64,000 nucleotides of DNA from Marinobacter fuscus (GTDB taxonomy: Bacteria; Pseudomonadota; Gammaproteobacteria; Pseudomonadales; Oleiphilaceae): contig NZ_PXNP01000009.1 in the NCBI RefSeq assembly GCF_003007675.1, forward strand, positions 186,001 to 250,000. The letters are read 5' to 3'. This document shows positions 37,137 through 45,930 of this stretch, one piece after another. Under the pieces are notes generated by a model that saw only the letters and a program-made list of their open reading frames with translations, did no database searches and had not been told where the DNA came from. Position 1 is the stretch's first letter; every line of letters begins with the position of its first letter. Made by a program: the position numbers and the translations under genes.

Positions 37137-38153
37137 TTATCGGGGTGCTATGCGATAAGCCGAGGGCGTCTTTCCGGTCCATCGCTTGAAGGCTTTCGTG
37201 AAATTGCTCTGGTCGGAAAAACCCAGCAAATAACAGATATCCGTCAGTGACAGTTCTGGGCGGCTCAGCAGTTCCTCAGCCATTTCACGCTTCGATTTTT
37301 CCAGAAGCTCGCGGAAACTGTAGCCCTCCTTTTCCAGTGCCCTCTGCAGCCGGCGGGCGCTCATGCCCAGCCGGCGGGCGACTGTGCCCTGATCCACGTT
37401 CCCGTCAATCGTGCCTTCAAGGAGCAGCTTCTGAACCTGGCCGGTGATGGAAAGCGAGTCTGTGCGCTCAAGGTACTCCTTCATCCAGCGGTCCATATTC
37501 TGAACCAGCTCCGGATTTGACTGGTAGCAAGGCAAGCGCAGCACCTGCTCATCGACGACAAACTTGCAGACCGGTGCATTGAAAAAAACCGGCGCCTCAA
37601 AAAAAGCCTCAAATTGCGCCCTGAGCCCAGACTTATCGTGACTGAAATGAACCTCGCGAGGGCGGAATTTGTCGTCGGTAATCTGTTTCAGAATGCGGCT
37701 GCCACAGGCCATGAAGGCCTCAAGGGCTTCGCCCGCCACCGGCATCTGCAGGTGGAAAACCACCTCCAGTGAGTTGTTCTTGCGGGGAATGGTTTCTAGA
37801 TGGGCGGCACTACTGGCAACGCCGCTGTAACGGCACATTCGTTCGATGGCCTCACCCGTCGTATCGCTGAACATCATGGCCAGGCTGAGCCCGCTGAACA
37901 TATCGGCGCGCGCAAGATCCGCAAGACGGAGAGTAAACAATGGGTCGGCGCTGTCGCGCGCAGCCAGCTCCCACAACTGGGTCATGTGAGCGACCTTGAT
38001 CCGGCCATTGGGATTTTCAAGATCGCTGCTACGTATACCTGCTTCGCAAAGCAGTTTATCGGTATCAAGCCCTTTCAGCTTAAAACCGGCAAGGATGAAA
38101 CGTGCCCAACTGGCAATCGTGGAAAAGTCTGCGACGGGTCGAGTTTTTGTCAC
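37137..38153 (-). CDS. AraC-family regulator (OruR-type)
   Basis: A 338-residue regulator. The N-terminal ~240 residues are the 'arabinose-binding' ligand domain of the OruR/ArgR-like group (starting FSTIASWARFILAGFKLKGLD). The C terminus has two HTH motifs (VARRLGMSARRLQRALEKEG; LTDICYLLGFSDQSNFTKAFKRWTG). It is divergent from the alkylsulfatase gene and is its likely regulator, perhaps responding to an alkyl sulfate or its alcohol. A perfect inverted repeat lies between the two starts. Confidence 0.88.
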   Translation of the reverse strand: MTKTRPVADFSTIASWARFILAGFKLKGLDTDKLLCEAGIRSSDLENPNGRIKVAHMTQLWELAARDSADPLFTLRLADLARADMFSGLSLAMMFSDTTGEAIERMCRYSGVASSAAHLETIPRKNNSLEVVFHLQMPVAGEALEAFMACGSRILKQITDDKFRPREVHFSHDKSGLRAQFEAFFEAPVFFNAPVCKFVVDEQVLRLPCYQSNPELVQNMDRWMKEYLERTDSLSITGQVQKLLLEGTIDGNVDQGTVARRLGMSARRLQRALEKEGYSFRELLEKSKREMAEELLSRPELSLTDICYLLGFSDQSNFTKAFKRWTGKTPSAYRIAPR

Positions 38154-38185
38154 TGTCGTAATTTCACCAAAGATTGGCGGCGTTC

Positions 38186-38203
38186 AACCAGCTTTAGCTG
38201 GTT
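38186..38203. promoter_or_regulatory. Perfect inverted repeat between the AraC and alkylsulfatase genes
   Basis: AACCAGC-TTTA-GCTGGTT is a perfect 7-bp palindrome, 33 bases before the regulator start and 71 before the sulfatase start. It is a candidate operator. AraC proteins usually bind direct repeats, so another regulator is also possible. Confidence 0.45.
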
Positions 38204-38273
38204 GCGCCCTTATATCATTTTCAGTTTGTCATAGAACGATAACACGACCAACGTGACCGGAGCGCATTGAATC

Positions 38274-40283
38274 ATGGAAAAGGTATCGGCTCGAAGCGGA
38301 TTGTCCGCATTATTTGTCGGTTTATTCGCAGCAACACTTGGAGCCTGCAGTGGTGAGACAGGCAGGGAGCTCAGCGAGCACTCCCAAGGCTTCACTGCGG
38401 CCTCCACTTACACAGCCTCGAGCAATCAAAAGGCAATAGAAAGCTTGCCCCAACGCGACACCACCGACCATGAAGCCGCAAATCGTGGCTTCATCGGTAC
38501 CTTCGAAGGTGAGAAAGCCATCATCAGGAATAAGCAGGGCGACCTAATCTGGGACCTCAACGAGTACACCTTCATTGACGGCGCATCACCGGACAGCACG
38601 CACCCTGGTCTCTGGCGCCAAGCCGGCCTGAATAATCTTCACGGTCTTTTTGAGGTTACCGACCGCATTTTCCAGGTCCGCGGGTTCGATCTGGCCAATA
38701 TGACCATCATCCAGGGCGACACCGGACTGATCATCGTCGACCCTCTGACCTCAGAGGAAACCGCTGAGGCCGCACTCGCGCTGGTTCGGGAACACCTCGG
38801 CGATGTACCAGTGGTTGCCGTGATTTTCACTCACAGCCACATCGATCACTTCGCCGGTGCCTGGGGTGTTATCAACCGCGACGATTACGATGCCGGCAAG
38901 GTTCGCGTGATTGCCCCGATTGGCTTCATGGACGAGGCAACCAGTGAAAATATCATTGCTGGAACGGCCATGGCGCGGCGAGCTTCGTTTATGTATGGCC
39001 GCCGACTGGCGAAGGGTCCCCATGGCCATGTGGGCTCGGGGTTGGGGAAGTCACCTGCTTACGGCACCTTTGGCATTGCCACACCCACCGAAATTATCGA
39101 CACCACCGGGCAGCGCCTGAACATCGACGGGCTGGATTTTGTTTTCCAGAATGCGCCCGGCTCTGAGGCACCGGCAGAGCTGACCTTCGGAATACCCGAA
39201 CTGGCCGCATACTGCGGTGCCGAAATCGCAACCCGGACTATGCACAATCTGTACACGCTGCGTGGAACGAAAGTCCGGGATGCGCTCAAGTGGAGTGCCT
39301 ACATCGACGAGATCATCGATCTTTCCGCCGACAGCGACGTCTACTTTGCCAGTCATCACTGGCCTGTGTGGGGGCGCACCGAAATCGTTGACTACCTGGA
39401 GCTGCACCGCGACACCTACAAGTTTATCCATGACCAGACGGTAAGGCTGCTCAATAACGGATTCACCTCCAGGGAGATCGCCGAACGGTTGCAACTGCCG
39501 CCAGAACTGGCTCAGACATTCTCCAACCGAGGCTACTACGGTACGCTGAAACACAACAGCAAGGCGGTCTATCAGTATTACATGGGCTGGTACGACGCCA
39601 ACCCCGCGAACCTGGATCCGCTGCCGCCAGAGAAGGCCGCCAGCCGGTATGTCGCTCTTGCCGGTGGCGCTGATGCCCTGCTGGAAAAAGCGCGTGCCGC
39701 GTTTGACGAGGGTAGCTATCGCTGGACCGCAGAAATTCTGAACCATCTGGTCTTCGATGAGCCAGACAACGAATCGGCCAAAACCTTACTCGCCGAAACC
39801 TACGATCAGATGGGGTATCAGGCCGAATCGGGACCCTGGCGAGACGTCTATCTCAGCGGTGCCTACGAATTGCGCCATGGCGCACCCGAAGAACCACTGA
39901 TGGATATGTCCACCCTACTCGGGATTCTTCAGCAAACACCGGTCGAAAAGTTCTTTCAGACTATGTCGGTGCGCCTGAATGCGGAGGATGCCGAAGGCGT
40001 GGAGCGACGCATTGCCATTGTGTTTACCGACCTCAATGAATCCTATCTGCTGACGGTTAAGAATTCCGTCCTGCATGTCCACAAAGATGCCAGCCTCGAC
40101 CACGCCGAATCAACGCTGAGAGTCACTCGGGAGCTGTTCACCCGTCTGCTGATTGGAGAAGTCGGCGTGACCGAAATGCTGACATCCGACGCCCTGGAAC
40201 TGGAAGGCAGCACGATTCAACTGGTGCGGTTCCTGTCGCTGTTCGAGACACCGAACAGTGAATTCAACATCGTAGTACCCTAA
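38274..40283 (+). CDS. Alkyl sulfatase (SdsA/BDS1-type metallo-beta-lactamase fold)
   Basis: A 669-residue hydrolase for primary alkyl sulfates such as dodecyl sulfate. It has a lipoprotein signal (LFVGLFAATLGAC) and the zinc motif FTHSHIDHFAG near residue 190. Further conserved segments are PGSEAPAELTFGIPEL and SHHWPVWG. The family's helical dimerisation domain follows (about 400-530), then a C-terminal SCP2-like substrate-binding domain. It is probably lipid-anchored in the envelope. It forms an operon with the lipoprotein gene 17 bases downstream and is probably controlled by the divergent AraC protein. Confidence 0.92.
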   Translation: MEKVSARSGLSALFVGLFAATLGACSGETGRELSEHSQGFTAASTYTASSNQKAIESLPQRDTTDHEAANRGFIGTFEGEKAIIRNKQGDLIWDLNEYTFIDGASPDSTHPGLWRQAGLNNLHGLFEVTDRIFQVRGFDLANMTIIQGDTGLIIVDPLTSEETAEAALALVREHLGDVPVVAVIFTHSHIDHFAGAWGVINRDDYDAGKVRVIAPIGFMDEATSENIIAGTAMARRASFMYGRRLAKGPHGHVGSGLGKSPAYGTFGIATPTEIIDTTGQRLNIDGLDFVFQNAPGSEAPAELTFGIPELAAYCGAEIATRTMHNLYTLRGTKVRDALKWSAYIDEIIDLSADSDVYFASHHWPVWGRTEIVDYLELHRDTYKFIHDQTVRLLNNGFTSREIAERLQLPPELAQTFSNRGYYGTLKHNSKAVYQYYMGWYDANPANLDPLPPEKAASRYVALAGGADALLEKARAAFDEGSYRWTAEILNHLVFDEPDNESAKTLLAETYDQMGYQAESGPWRDVYLSGAYELRHGAPEEPLMDMSTLLGILQQTPVEKFFQTMSVRLNAEDAEGVERRIAIVFTDLNESYLLTVKNSVLHVHKDASLDHAESTLRVTRELFTRLLIGEVGVTEMLTSDALELEGSTIQLVRFLSLFETPNSEFNIVVP

Positions 40284-40300
40284 AGCAAAAGGACCATGAA

Positions 40301-41695
40301 ATGACCATGAAAACAATGAAAAACAGGTTTCCCGCCAGGAGTCTGCTTCTGGTTGCGGGTACAGCAGCCCTGATGATGGGTTGCAACGGCTCTAGCAGTT
40401 CTGACACGACCATGGTGTCTGATACCACGGCGTTTTCAGCACCGCCCAGTGATTGTCTGTGGGTTGGGCCTTACGTCAAAGAGAACGAGGGTTTCAACTT
40501 CGCCTACCCGGATAGCGGCGCCATCTATTGGTCTGCCGCCTATACGCTTCCGGAGGACGGTGCCTACATCACCCTGGAAGCAGATTTCCCTTACTCCCGA
40601 TACATGTCCTTCAACAGCTACCGGGCCAACACAACACCGGCGCAATCGTTGACAGACAAAAACATCATTGCCGAAGCCGGCTCTATCAATCCTTTTATTG
40701 ATGGCGCGGTTCGCACCGATCCGTCCCGCCGTTATCTGGTCACGGTCAAACCCGGTGACCCAAACGACCCGGCAAACCCGTCTGAAGACAACACGTTGTA
40801 TGACGCAACCAGCGCGGCGGGCGAGGAAGCGGTACTGATTTACCGCAACTACGTGCCCAACATCGGTGCCGATTGGACCGGCGATGTGGGGCTGCCAAGA
40901 GTGACGCTACACCTGGCCGACGGTAGCACTCTTCAGGGCGAAGAAGCCTGTGCTGCCATGTCTGCCGGCACTGACCCGCTTGGCATTCCATTTGTGCCAG
41001 CGGACACTTATGAAACCTTGCGCGCCAATTTCGAGCCGGCCCGTGAAACCCCGGCGTTCAGGGCCAGCTATGGAACGGCGTTTTTGTTTCAATGCGACTT
41101 TCAGGGCAACTGTAAAAACAACCCCCCACGGAACACCGCCTTTTACGCCAACGCAGATAACCAGTACCTTTACTCGTTCCTGAACCAAGATTTCGGGGAC
41201 GTGGTCGTTATCAGGGGGAAAATTCCTGAAATCCCAGAAACGCTGAACGATCAGGAATTTTTCAACGAAAACGACCTGCGCTACTGGTCACTTTGCCAGA
41301 ACGAATACTACTCCCAGGCGGTGAAAGAATGCCTGTATGACGAGCAAATCTTCATCAACCCTGACGGTTTTTACACCATCGTGACCAGCGAGCCCGAGAA
41401 TCGCCCCGAAAATGCCGATTCTGACTGCGGGGTTGGCTATCTGCCCTGGCCCAACAAAGGCGACGGTTTCAGCATTGTTGACGGAAAAACCGACGACCCT
41501 GATTCCGCGTTTCTGATTGTGCGCAATATGCTGCCAGCTGATGATTTTAACCAGGCAATCCAGAACACTATGACCGCTGGCGATGAAGCGTCAGTATTGG
41601 GTGACTTTATGCCAAAAGCGACCTACATGAGCAAGGCTGAGTTTGAAGACTTGGGCTGTGCGCCCTATACGTCATTGGCCTACGACCAACTGTAG
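40301..41695 (+). CDS. Lipoprotein of unknown function in the alkylsulfatase operon
   Basis: A 464-residue lipoprotein (LLLVAGTAALMMGCNGSSSS) that I do not firmly recognise. It contains a beta-rich body with GAIYWSAAYTLPEDGAYITLEADFPYSRYMSFNSY, reminiscent of DUF1214-type proteins, and several Cys residues in the second half (FQCDFQGNC, CQNEY, DSDCGVGY) that could form disulfides. AAAAGGA precedes the ATG at 40301. The position suggests a role in binding or handling alkyl sulfates or released alcohols. Confidence 0.75.
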   Translation: MTMKTMKNRFPARSLLLVAGTAALMMGCNGSSSSDTTMVSDTTAFSAPPSDCLWVGPYVKENEGFNFAYPDSGAIYWSAAYTLPEDGAYITLEADFPYSRYMSFNSYRANTTPAQSLTDKNIIAEAGSINPFIDGAVRTDPSRRYLVTVKPGDPNDPANPSEDNTLYDATSAAGEEAVLIYRNYVPNIGADWTGDVGLPRVTLHLADGSTLQGEEACAAMSAGTDPLGIPFVPADTYETLRANFEPARETPAFRASYGTAFLFQCDFQGNCKNNPPRNTAFYANADNQYLYSFLNQDFGDVVVIRGKIPEIPETLNDQEFFNENDLRYWSLCQNEYYSQAVKECLYDEQIFINPDGFYTIVTSEPENRPENADSDCGVGYLPWPNKGDGFSIVDGKTDDPDSAFLIVRNMLPADDFNQAIQNTMTAGDEASVLGDFMPKATYMSKAEFEDLGCAPYTSLAYDQL

Positions 41696-41703
41696 ACATG
41701 AAA

Positions 41704-41732
41704 CCCTGGCCACATCAAAAATGTGGTCAGGG
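41704..41732 (+). terminator. Terminator-like hairpin after the alkylsulfatase operon
   Basis: A 12-bp stem (41704-41715 with 41721-41732, one G-U) has a CAAAA loop and sits 8 bases after the stop. Only TTT follows three bases later, so strength is moderate. The IS3 remnant begins right beyond it. Confidence 0.6.
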
Positions 41733-41737
41733 TGGTT

Positions 41738-42454
41738 TGTAGTGGTCAAGTGTTTTAGGCCACCGTCTTTTGAGTTTTCCAATAGGCCTGTTCTGCCTCA
41801 TTTGGCGGCAATCCGCCGTTGTATTTATGAGGCCGCAGTGCGCTGCAATAACCGATCATATAGTCCGTGACCGATTGCTTCGCCGTGGCAAAGCATGGAC
41901 ATCCGATTTCCGGCCCCCATTCTGCTTTCAGACTCCAGAAGATTCGGGATATCCAACTGTGGCTGATCCGCCTTCTTGTAAGCGTGCCCTAGCGGCTGCG
42001 AGCGCCAGCAGATCCGTTGCTGACAGCATGCGCCTCGACAACCTCGTCCAGCAGCGCTTTCTCAGCCTCGCAAGGCTCTCTGTCTCGGTCACGCCAGGCC
42101 CGGTAGCTGCTGCGGTACACCTCAAACACCCGACGCAGGCGCTGCACCGCATAGCTCTCTTCAAGTCGCTCGATTATCGAGAATTGCTCAGGGAGTCCGA
42201 GCTTCACCTTTTTGTGGTGCCTTGCCTGATCGCTCGGCTCGAAGCCTGCGCACCCAATACTCCATGATTGATTTACCAACCCCCATGGCATCGCAGGCCG
42301 CTTTCATTGTGTAGCCCTGGTCAATCACCAGCTGGGCCGCTTCCAGACGGAATTCCGGACTGAAATTTATTTTCTTTGGCATCCAATCCACCTGACTTGC
42401 TCTACGAGTGATCATACACTTAAAATCAGGTGGCCAGATTCACTATGCCACTAC
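41738..42454 (-). mobile_element. IS3-family remnant with both ends but internally deleted
   Basis: Imperfect terminal inverted repeats are visible: GTAGTGG ... GGCCACC at 41739-41764 and its complement at 42429-42454. On the minus strand there is an OrfA start (MPKKINFSPEFRLEAAQLVI, HTH) at 42382, cut short by a stop at 42188. An OrfB N-terminal piece (LEESYAVQRLRRVFEVYRSS) runs to 41989, and an OrfB end (RPHKYNGGLPPNEAEQAYW) lies near 41767-41890. The DDE core is missing, so the element (~717 bp against ~1.2-1.4 kb usually) cannot move by itself. Confidence 0.85.
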
Positions 42455-42478
42455 TCTTATAGTCAATTCGGTCGTTTC

Positions 42479-42499
42479 TGAATGTTCGCTTTTGTTTAC
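42479..42499 (+). repeat. Dispersed palindromic repeat, half copy (left arm)
   Basis: TGAATGTTCGCTTTTGTTTA is the left arm and start of the spacer of the repeat found complete at 43922-43967. It lies 25 bases from the 3' end of the PIN-like gene. Confidence 0.65.
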
Positions 42500-42523
42500 A
42501 AGCTTCAAAGCCATATGTAAGTT

Positions 42524-43660
42524 CTATTCGTCCTCATCTTTTGACTTCTGAACTAAAGGCTTCAATGCGTTCACGGCTCGCTGCATTTCATCGGTGGGCT
42601 TCATCGCTTCCATAACCCGCTGCATTTCGGCGGTGGGCTTCATTGCCTCCATAAGCCGTTGCATCTCGGCGGTGGGTTTCATTGCCTCCATAAGCCGTTG
42701 CATCTCGGCGGTGGGTTTCATTGCCTCCATAACCCGTTGCATCTCAGCGGTAGGCTTCATTGCTTCCATAACTCGCTGCATCTCAGCGGTGGGGGCCATT
42801 GCCTCCTTAATCCGTTCCAGTTCAGCTAGCGAGAACTCAGATTGAATTGAAGATGACGAATAGCGTGAAGAGTCTACCGGAGGCAATGACCTCTCCTCCG
42901 TTTCGATTTCCGTTAGCTCTTCAGGACTAAGCTTTATGGTAGCGTCAACTTTCGTTGTCTCGACGAAATGCGTCAGGCCCTCAACTAAATCCTCGAATAT
43001 GTGCACGATGGGATCATTAGTAATTTGTGCAAGCTCGGCTCTCAAGAAGCTGTTTAGAAAAAAACTTCCTCCAAATGCAGTGCCGTAATCACCGTCTCGT
43101 GAAATTATCCAAAGTCGTCGTTTACCCGCGAAGTGGCTGAGAACCTGCTCCCATGTAATTTCATCACCAAGAGGATCGTTTGCCTTTCCTGGAGGATTTC
43201 CGATTTCTTTTCGCTCTCGAGCCCGCTTCATTTCATCGCGTGTGGCCTGAACTGCCTCAGAAAAGATAGGAGCCAAAGCTTTCGAGACTTCATCTTTGGA
43301 CTCAGCTACCTGCGTCATTATTTCATGCGTGTGGGTGTCTATCTCAGCATTCACTGCCACTACAGATCTATTGATATTCCTCATTTGGCCAAGGATCTCT
43401 TGATTCTTGCCACTTTCGGATCCGGAAAAATGATCGGGAACATTAATGCCGTGAAGCTTCATGCCTTGGCTCTTCGTTCGCAGGAAATCAGCTGCTGCAC
43501 GAAGCTTGTTTCGCTGCACCTCATCAACTATCTGCTGCGTAACGAAAATGTGAGATGCTTGTTCGGATAAAGGTGCCAGTAACTTGCGACCTTTATCTGT
43601 CCGATACAGATCCAGGTATTTGTTAGCATCAATCAGTAGCACTGCATCGATTTCTGACAT
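42524..43660 (-). CDS. PIN-like domain protein with six tandem 13-residue repeats
   Basis: A 378-residue protein. The N-terminal ~200 residues look like a PIN-type nuclease (DUF4935-like): AVLLIDANKYLDLYRTDKG supplies the first Asp, FVTQQIVDEVQR an acidic helix, and RRLWIISRDGDYGTAF the later Asp pair. A linker and a Ser-rich stretch (residues ~255-272) precede a C-terminal array of 13-residue units (consensus VMEAMKPTAEMQR, six copies, ~residues 284-361) and an acidic end. PIN proteins cleave RNA. Stand-alone ones of this type occur in accessory regions and sometimes in phage defence; that role here is inference. The gene is flanked by copies of a dispersed repeat and by IS remnants. Confidence 0.75.
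   Translation of the reverse strand: MSEIDAVLLIDANKYLDLYRTDKGRKLLAPLSEQASHIFVTQQIVDEVQRNKLRAAADFLRTKSQGMKLHGINVPDHFSGSESGKNQEILGQMRNINRSVVAVNAEIDTHTHEIMTQVAESKDEVSKALAPIFSEAVQATRDEMKRARERKEIGNPPGKANDPLGDEITWEQVLSHFAGKRRLWIISRDGDYGTAFGGSFFLNSFLRAELAQITNDPIVHIFEDLVEGLTHFVETTKVDATIKLSPEELTEIETEERSLPPVDSSRYSSSSIQSEFSLAELERIKEAMAPTAEMQRVMEAMKPTAEMQRVMEAMKPTAEMQRLMEAMKPTAEMQRLMEAMKPTAEMQRVMEAMKPTDEMQRAVNALKPLVQKSKDEDE
42579..42812 (-). repeat. Six tandem 39-bp repeats inside the PIN-like gene
   Basis: Units begin at 42579, 42618, 42657, 42696, 42735 and 42774. The central units are nearly identical and the outer ones diverged. The 39-bp length keeps frame, so copy number can change without breaking the protein. 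Confidence 0.9.
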
Positions 43661-43921
43661 CTACAATGGTGTCCTTTGCAGTAGTCCTTGTGCTTCAACA
43701 ACAATTACGCAGCGCGCTTTATCATTGAAGAAATTTGACTGCGTCATTATTACTGACTTTGAACCATCAACCGCGCTGCACATCAATCAATAAAACAACA
43801 GGTTAGCCGAGCATGACTATTTCTGCCATATAATCATTCAGCGTATGCAATTTGCTCCGCCAATCACACTTGATGAAATGGCTGTGATTAGCTTGCACGC
43901 TCTGGGGGAAAGCTCTGACTC

Positions 43922-43967
43922 GAATGTCCGCTTTTGTTTAGCTGCTACGGTCGCAAAGCGAACATTC
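43922..43967. repeat. Dispersed palindromic repeat, complete copy
   Basis: Arms GAATGTCCGCTTTTG and CAAAGCGAACATTC flank a ~17-base spacer (TTTAGCTGCTACGGTCG). A second complete copy is at 53527-53573 and half copies are at 37045 and 42479. It can fold as a hairpin. No gene function is evident. Confidence 0.75.
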
Positions 43968-44045
43968 AGCTTGGAAGATAGCGCCAGCCTAACGGGCCGA
44001 TTCGTGGAATTGCACTGGAACACTCTGGTCCAGTTGACGGACTTT

Positions 44046-44168
44046 TTGAACTCGGAGCATCCCTTTCGCACCATCAAGCGGCAGTTAAGTTATGCCAAAG
44101 TCCGCGATCGCAGCCTGTCGAAGAACACCAACCTGTTCTACCTGTTCGCGGCGCTCAGCAACATGCGG
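44046..44168 (+). pseudogene. IS5-family transposase C-terminal remnant
   Basis: The translation contains SEHPFRTIKRQLSYAKVRDR and LSKNTNLFYLFAALSNMR. This matches the conserved end of IS5-group transposases (EHPFR-IKRQFGY-K-R-RGL-KN ... LFALSNL). The rest of the transposase is absent. Confidence 0.75.
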
Positions 44169-44169
44169 A

Positions 44170-44350
44170 GTGACAGGTTCGCCGTTTTTAAGCCATTTTA
44201 TGCGTCCTTCACCGCAGTAGTTCTTGTACTCTTCCGCCACGTCGGGGCGGCGGCTGCTTCGAATGCTTCTTTGGTCTTCGTGACACGCGCATGGCCCTGT
44301 TCTTCATGGAGCATCCATTGGTCGTCGCCGTAGATAATAGGCAGGTCCAT
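44170..44350 (-). pseudogene. Frameshifted gene fragment of unknown family
   Basis: On the minus strand an ATG at 44350 opens DLPIIYGDDQWMLHEEQGHA and continues to KEAFEAA. The frame then goes wrong, while the neighbouring frame continues sensibly (RPDVAEEYKNYCGEGRIKWL, KNGEPVTPHV) up to the IS5 remnant. It looks like a decayed gene cut by the IS insertion. I do not recognise the family. Confidence 0.45.
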
Positions 44351-44440
44351 GAAGGTCTTAACCCTCCATTAACCACCTCCTAGATAGTCCGTATCCCGTC
44401 GTTTACCGCAGATTTGACCGCGCCCGAATGGACTTTACCT

Positions 44441-45841
44441 ATGTATCGCTTGCCCTGCTCGAAAGTAGTGCTGACTGCTTTATGCTGCCTGGTTATTGCA
44501 GGCTGCAGTTCGTTGTCCACGAGAACGGACTATCTCGCTCAGGCCGATTCCGAGCGTCAGAACGTCGTCTCCAAGTTTGAGATGGAGGTTGGTCTCGAAA
44601 CAGCCTACCTGAATGAGCTGGTCAACAGCCATGACCTGGACGCGCTTATTGTCGAAGCGCGCGCGGCCAATCCTGATTTCCAGCAAACACGGCTTTCACT
44701 CCAAATTCTCCGTGCTCAATACCGAGCGACTCAGGCGGATCAACTCCCCGACGTCGAGGCTGGATTCGTCGCGAATAACACTGACGGTCTAGATACTGCC
44801 TACACCGGCACCGTCAGCATCAGCTGGGAGCTGGATTTGTGGTCGAAGATTTCTGATGAGGCGTCGGCTGCCGCCAGTGACGTTGCTGAACAGCTGGCTC
44901 TCTACCAAGCTGCGCGGGATACGCTCGCAGCCGAGGTCATGCAGGGCTGGTTGAAACTGGTGAATCTGAATCGCTCCGTTGCCATCGAAAAGCAACGCGC
45001 GGAGCTATTGGAAAAAAACGAACAGTGGATTCTTCAGCGTTACCGCTCGGGACTGGGTGACCTTGAAGATCTGGACAGCGCCCAAAGCTCTGCGGCCAGT
45101 GCCAGGGCGACATTGATTGCAGTTCAGGAATCCCTGCAGCAACAGCAAAGGGCGTTGAACCTGTTGCTCGGGCGAAGCCAGGCTAGCACGGTCATTTCCG
45201 CCGACTATCCGCAGGTTCTTTTACCCCTGTCCGACCTTGCAGAGCAAACATTGCAGCGTCGCCCGGACCTTAAAGCGGCCTATATGGCTATCAGGGCAAA
45301 TGATTTTCGAACGTCCGTTGCCTACAAGGACATGCTGCCATCCATCAACCTGGAAACAGCGCTTAGCGAAACAGGCACATCGCCCAGTGACGCCCTATTG
45401 CGCAACCCGGTGTGGTCATTGCTCGGTCAGCTAACGGCACCCCTGAGCCGTTTGCATGAGTTCTACTACGAATTACTGAAAGGTGAAGCCGGCCATTCAT
45501 TCAGAAACGCATTTGGTGTTGGGAACGAAATCGCCCGCTCGATTGAGTTCCTGTCATCCAACCTGGACAAAACTGTCACAATTGAAGACCTGGCTGATCA
45601 GGCTGGCATGAGCCGGGCGGTGTTCCATCGCAAATTCAAACAGGCGACAAACATGTCGCCCATTCAGTTTCTGAAATCCATGCGGCTCAACAAGGCCGCG
45701 ATGAAAATTGCTGAAGGCCAAAACGTCAGCGTTGCCGCCATGGACGTGGGTTACCTGAGCTCGTCTCAGTTCAGCCGGGAGTTCAAACGCCTGTATGGCC
45801 TGTCACCCAAGCAGTGGAGCCAAACTGAAAAAGCAAGCTGA
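44441..45841 (+). CDS. Chimera: truncated outer-membrane efflux lipoprotein fused in frame to an AraC C-terminal half
   Basis: Residues ~1-330 are an OprM/NodT-type outer membrane factor: lipoprotein signal (ALCCLVIAGCSSL), then LIVEARAANPDFQQTRLSLQ, the helical hairpin, VISISWELDLW-like strand, and RRPDLKAAYMAIRAND. After ...NPVWSLLGQLTAPL (near 45440) the sequence changes to the end of an AraC_N-type regulator (LHEFYYELLKGEAGHSFRNA and two HTH motifs, LADQAGMSRAVFHRKFKQA, VAAMDVGYLSSSQFSREFKR). The second beta-barrel half and the regulator's N terminus are both missing. A deletion joining two genes explains this best, and neither activity is expected to survive. The ATG at 44441 gives the lipoprotein signal. 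Confidence 0.85.
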   Translation: MYRLPCSKVVLTALCCLVIAGCSSLSTRTDYLAQADSERQNVVSKFEMEVGLETAYLNELVNSHDLDALIVEARAANPDFQQTRLSLQILRAQYRATQADQLPDVEAGFVANNTDGLDTAYTGTVSISWELDLWSKISDEASAAASDVAEQLALYQAARDTLAAEVMQGWLKLVNLNRSVAIEKQRAELLEKNEQWILQRYRSGLGDLEDLDSAQSSAASARATLIAVQESLQQQQRALNLLLGRSQASTVISADYPQVLLPLSDLAEQTLQRRPDLKAAYMAIRANDFRTSVAYKDMLPSINLETALSETGTSPSDALLRNPVWSLLGQLTAPLSRLHEFYYELLKGEAGHSFRNAFGVGNEIARSIEFLSSNLDKTVTIEDLADQAGMSRAVFHRKFKQATNMSPIQFLKSMRLNKAAMKIAEGQNVSVAAMDVGYLSSSQFSREFKRLYGLSPKQWSQTEKAS

Positions 45842-45930
45842 CGGCCGGCTCTGGTATGCCATGTCTATCGGGGTAGTTCCGTGATCGGAACGCATGGTTT
45901 GTTATACGAGCCGGTGAGTTGGAATTTACG

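Noticed and set aside
42594..42845. Repetitive open frame on the plus strand
   Set aside because: It is the antisense reading of the 39-bp repeats of the PIN-like gene.
42524..43660. CRISPR-like array from the 39-bp repeats
   Set aside because: The units are contiguous with no spacers and encode an in-frame protein repeat.
43922..43967. attC site of an integron
   Set aside because: The GTTRRRY and RYYYAAC core sites are absent and no integron integrase is present.
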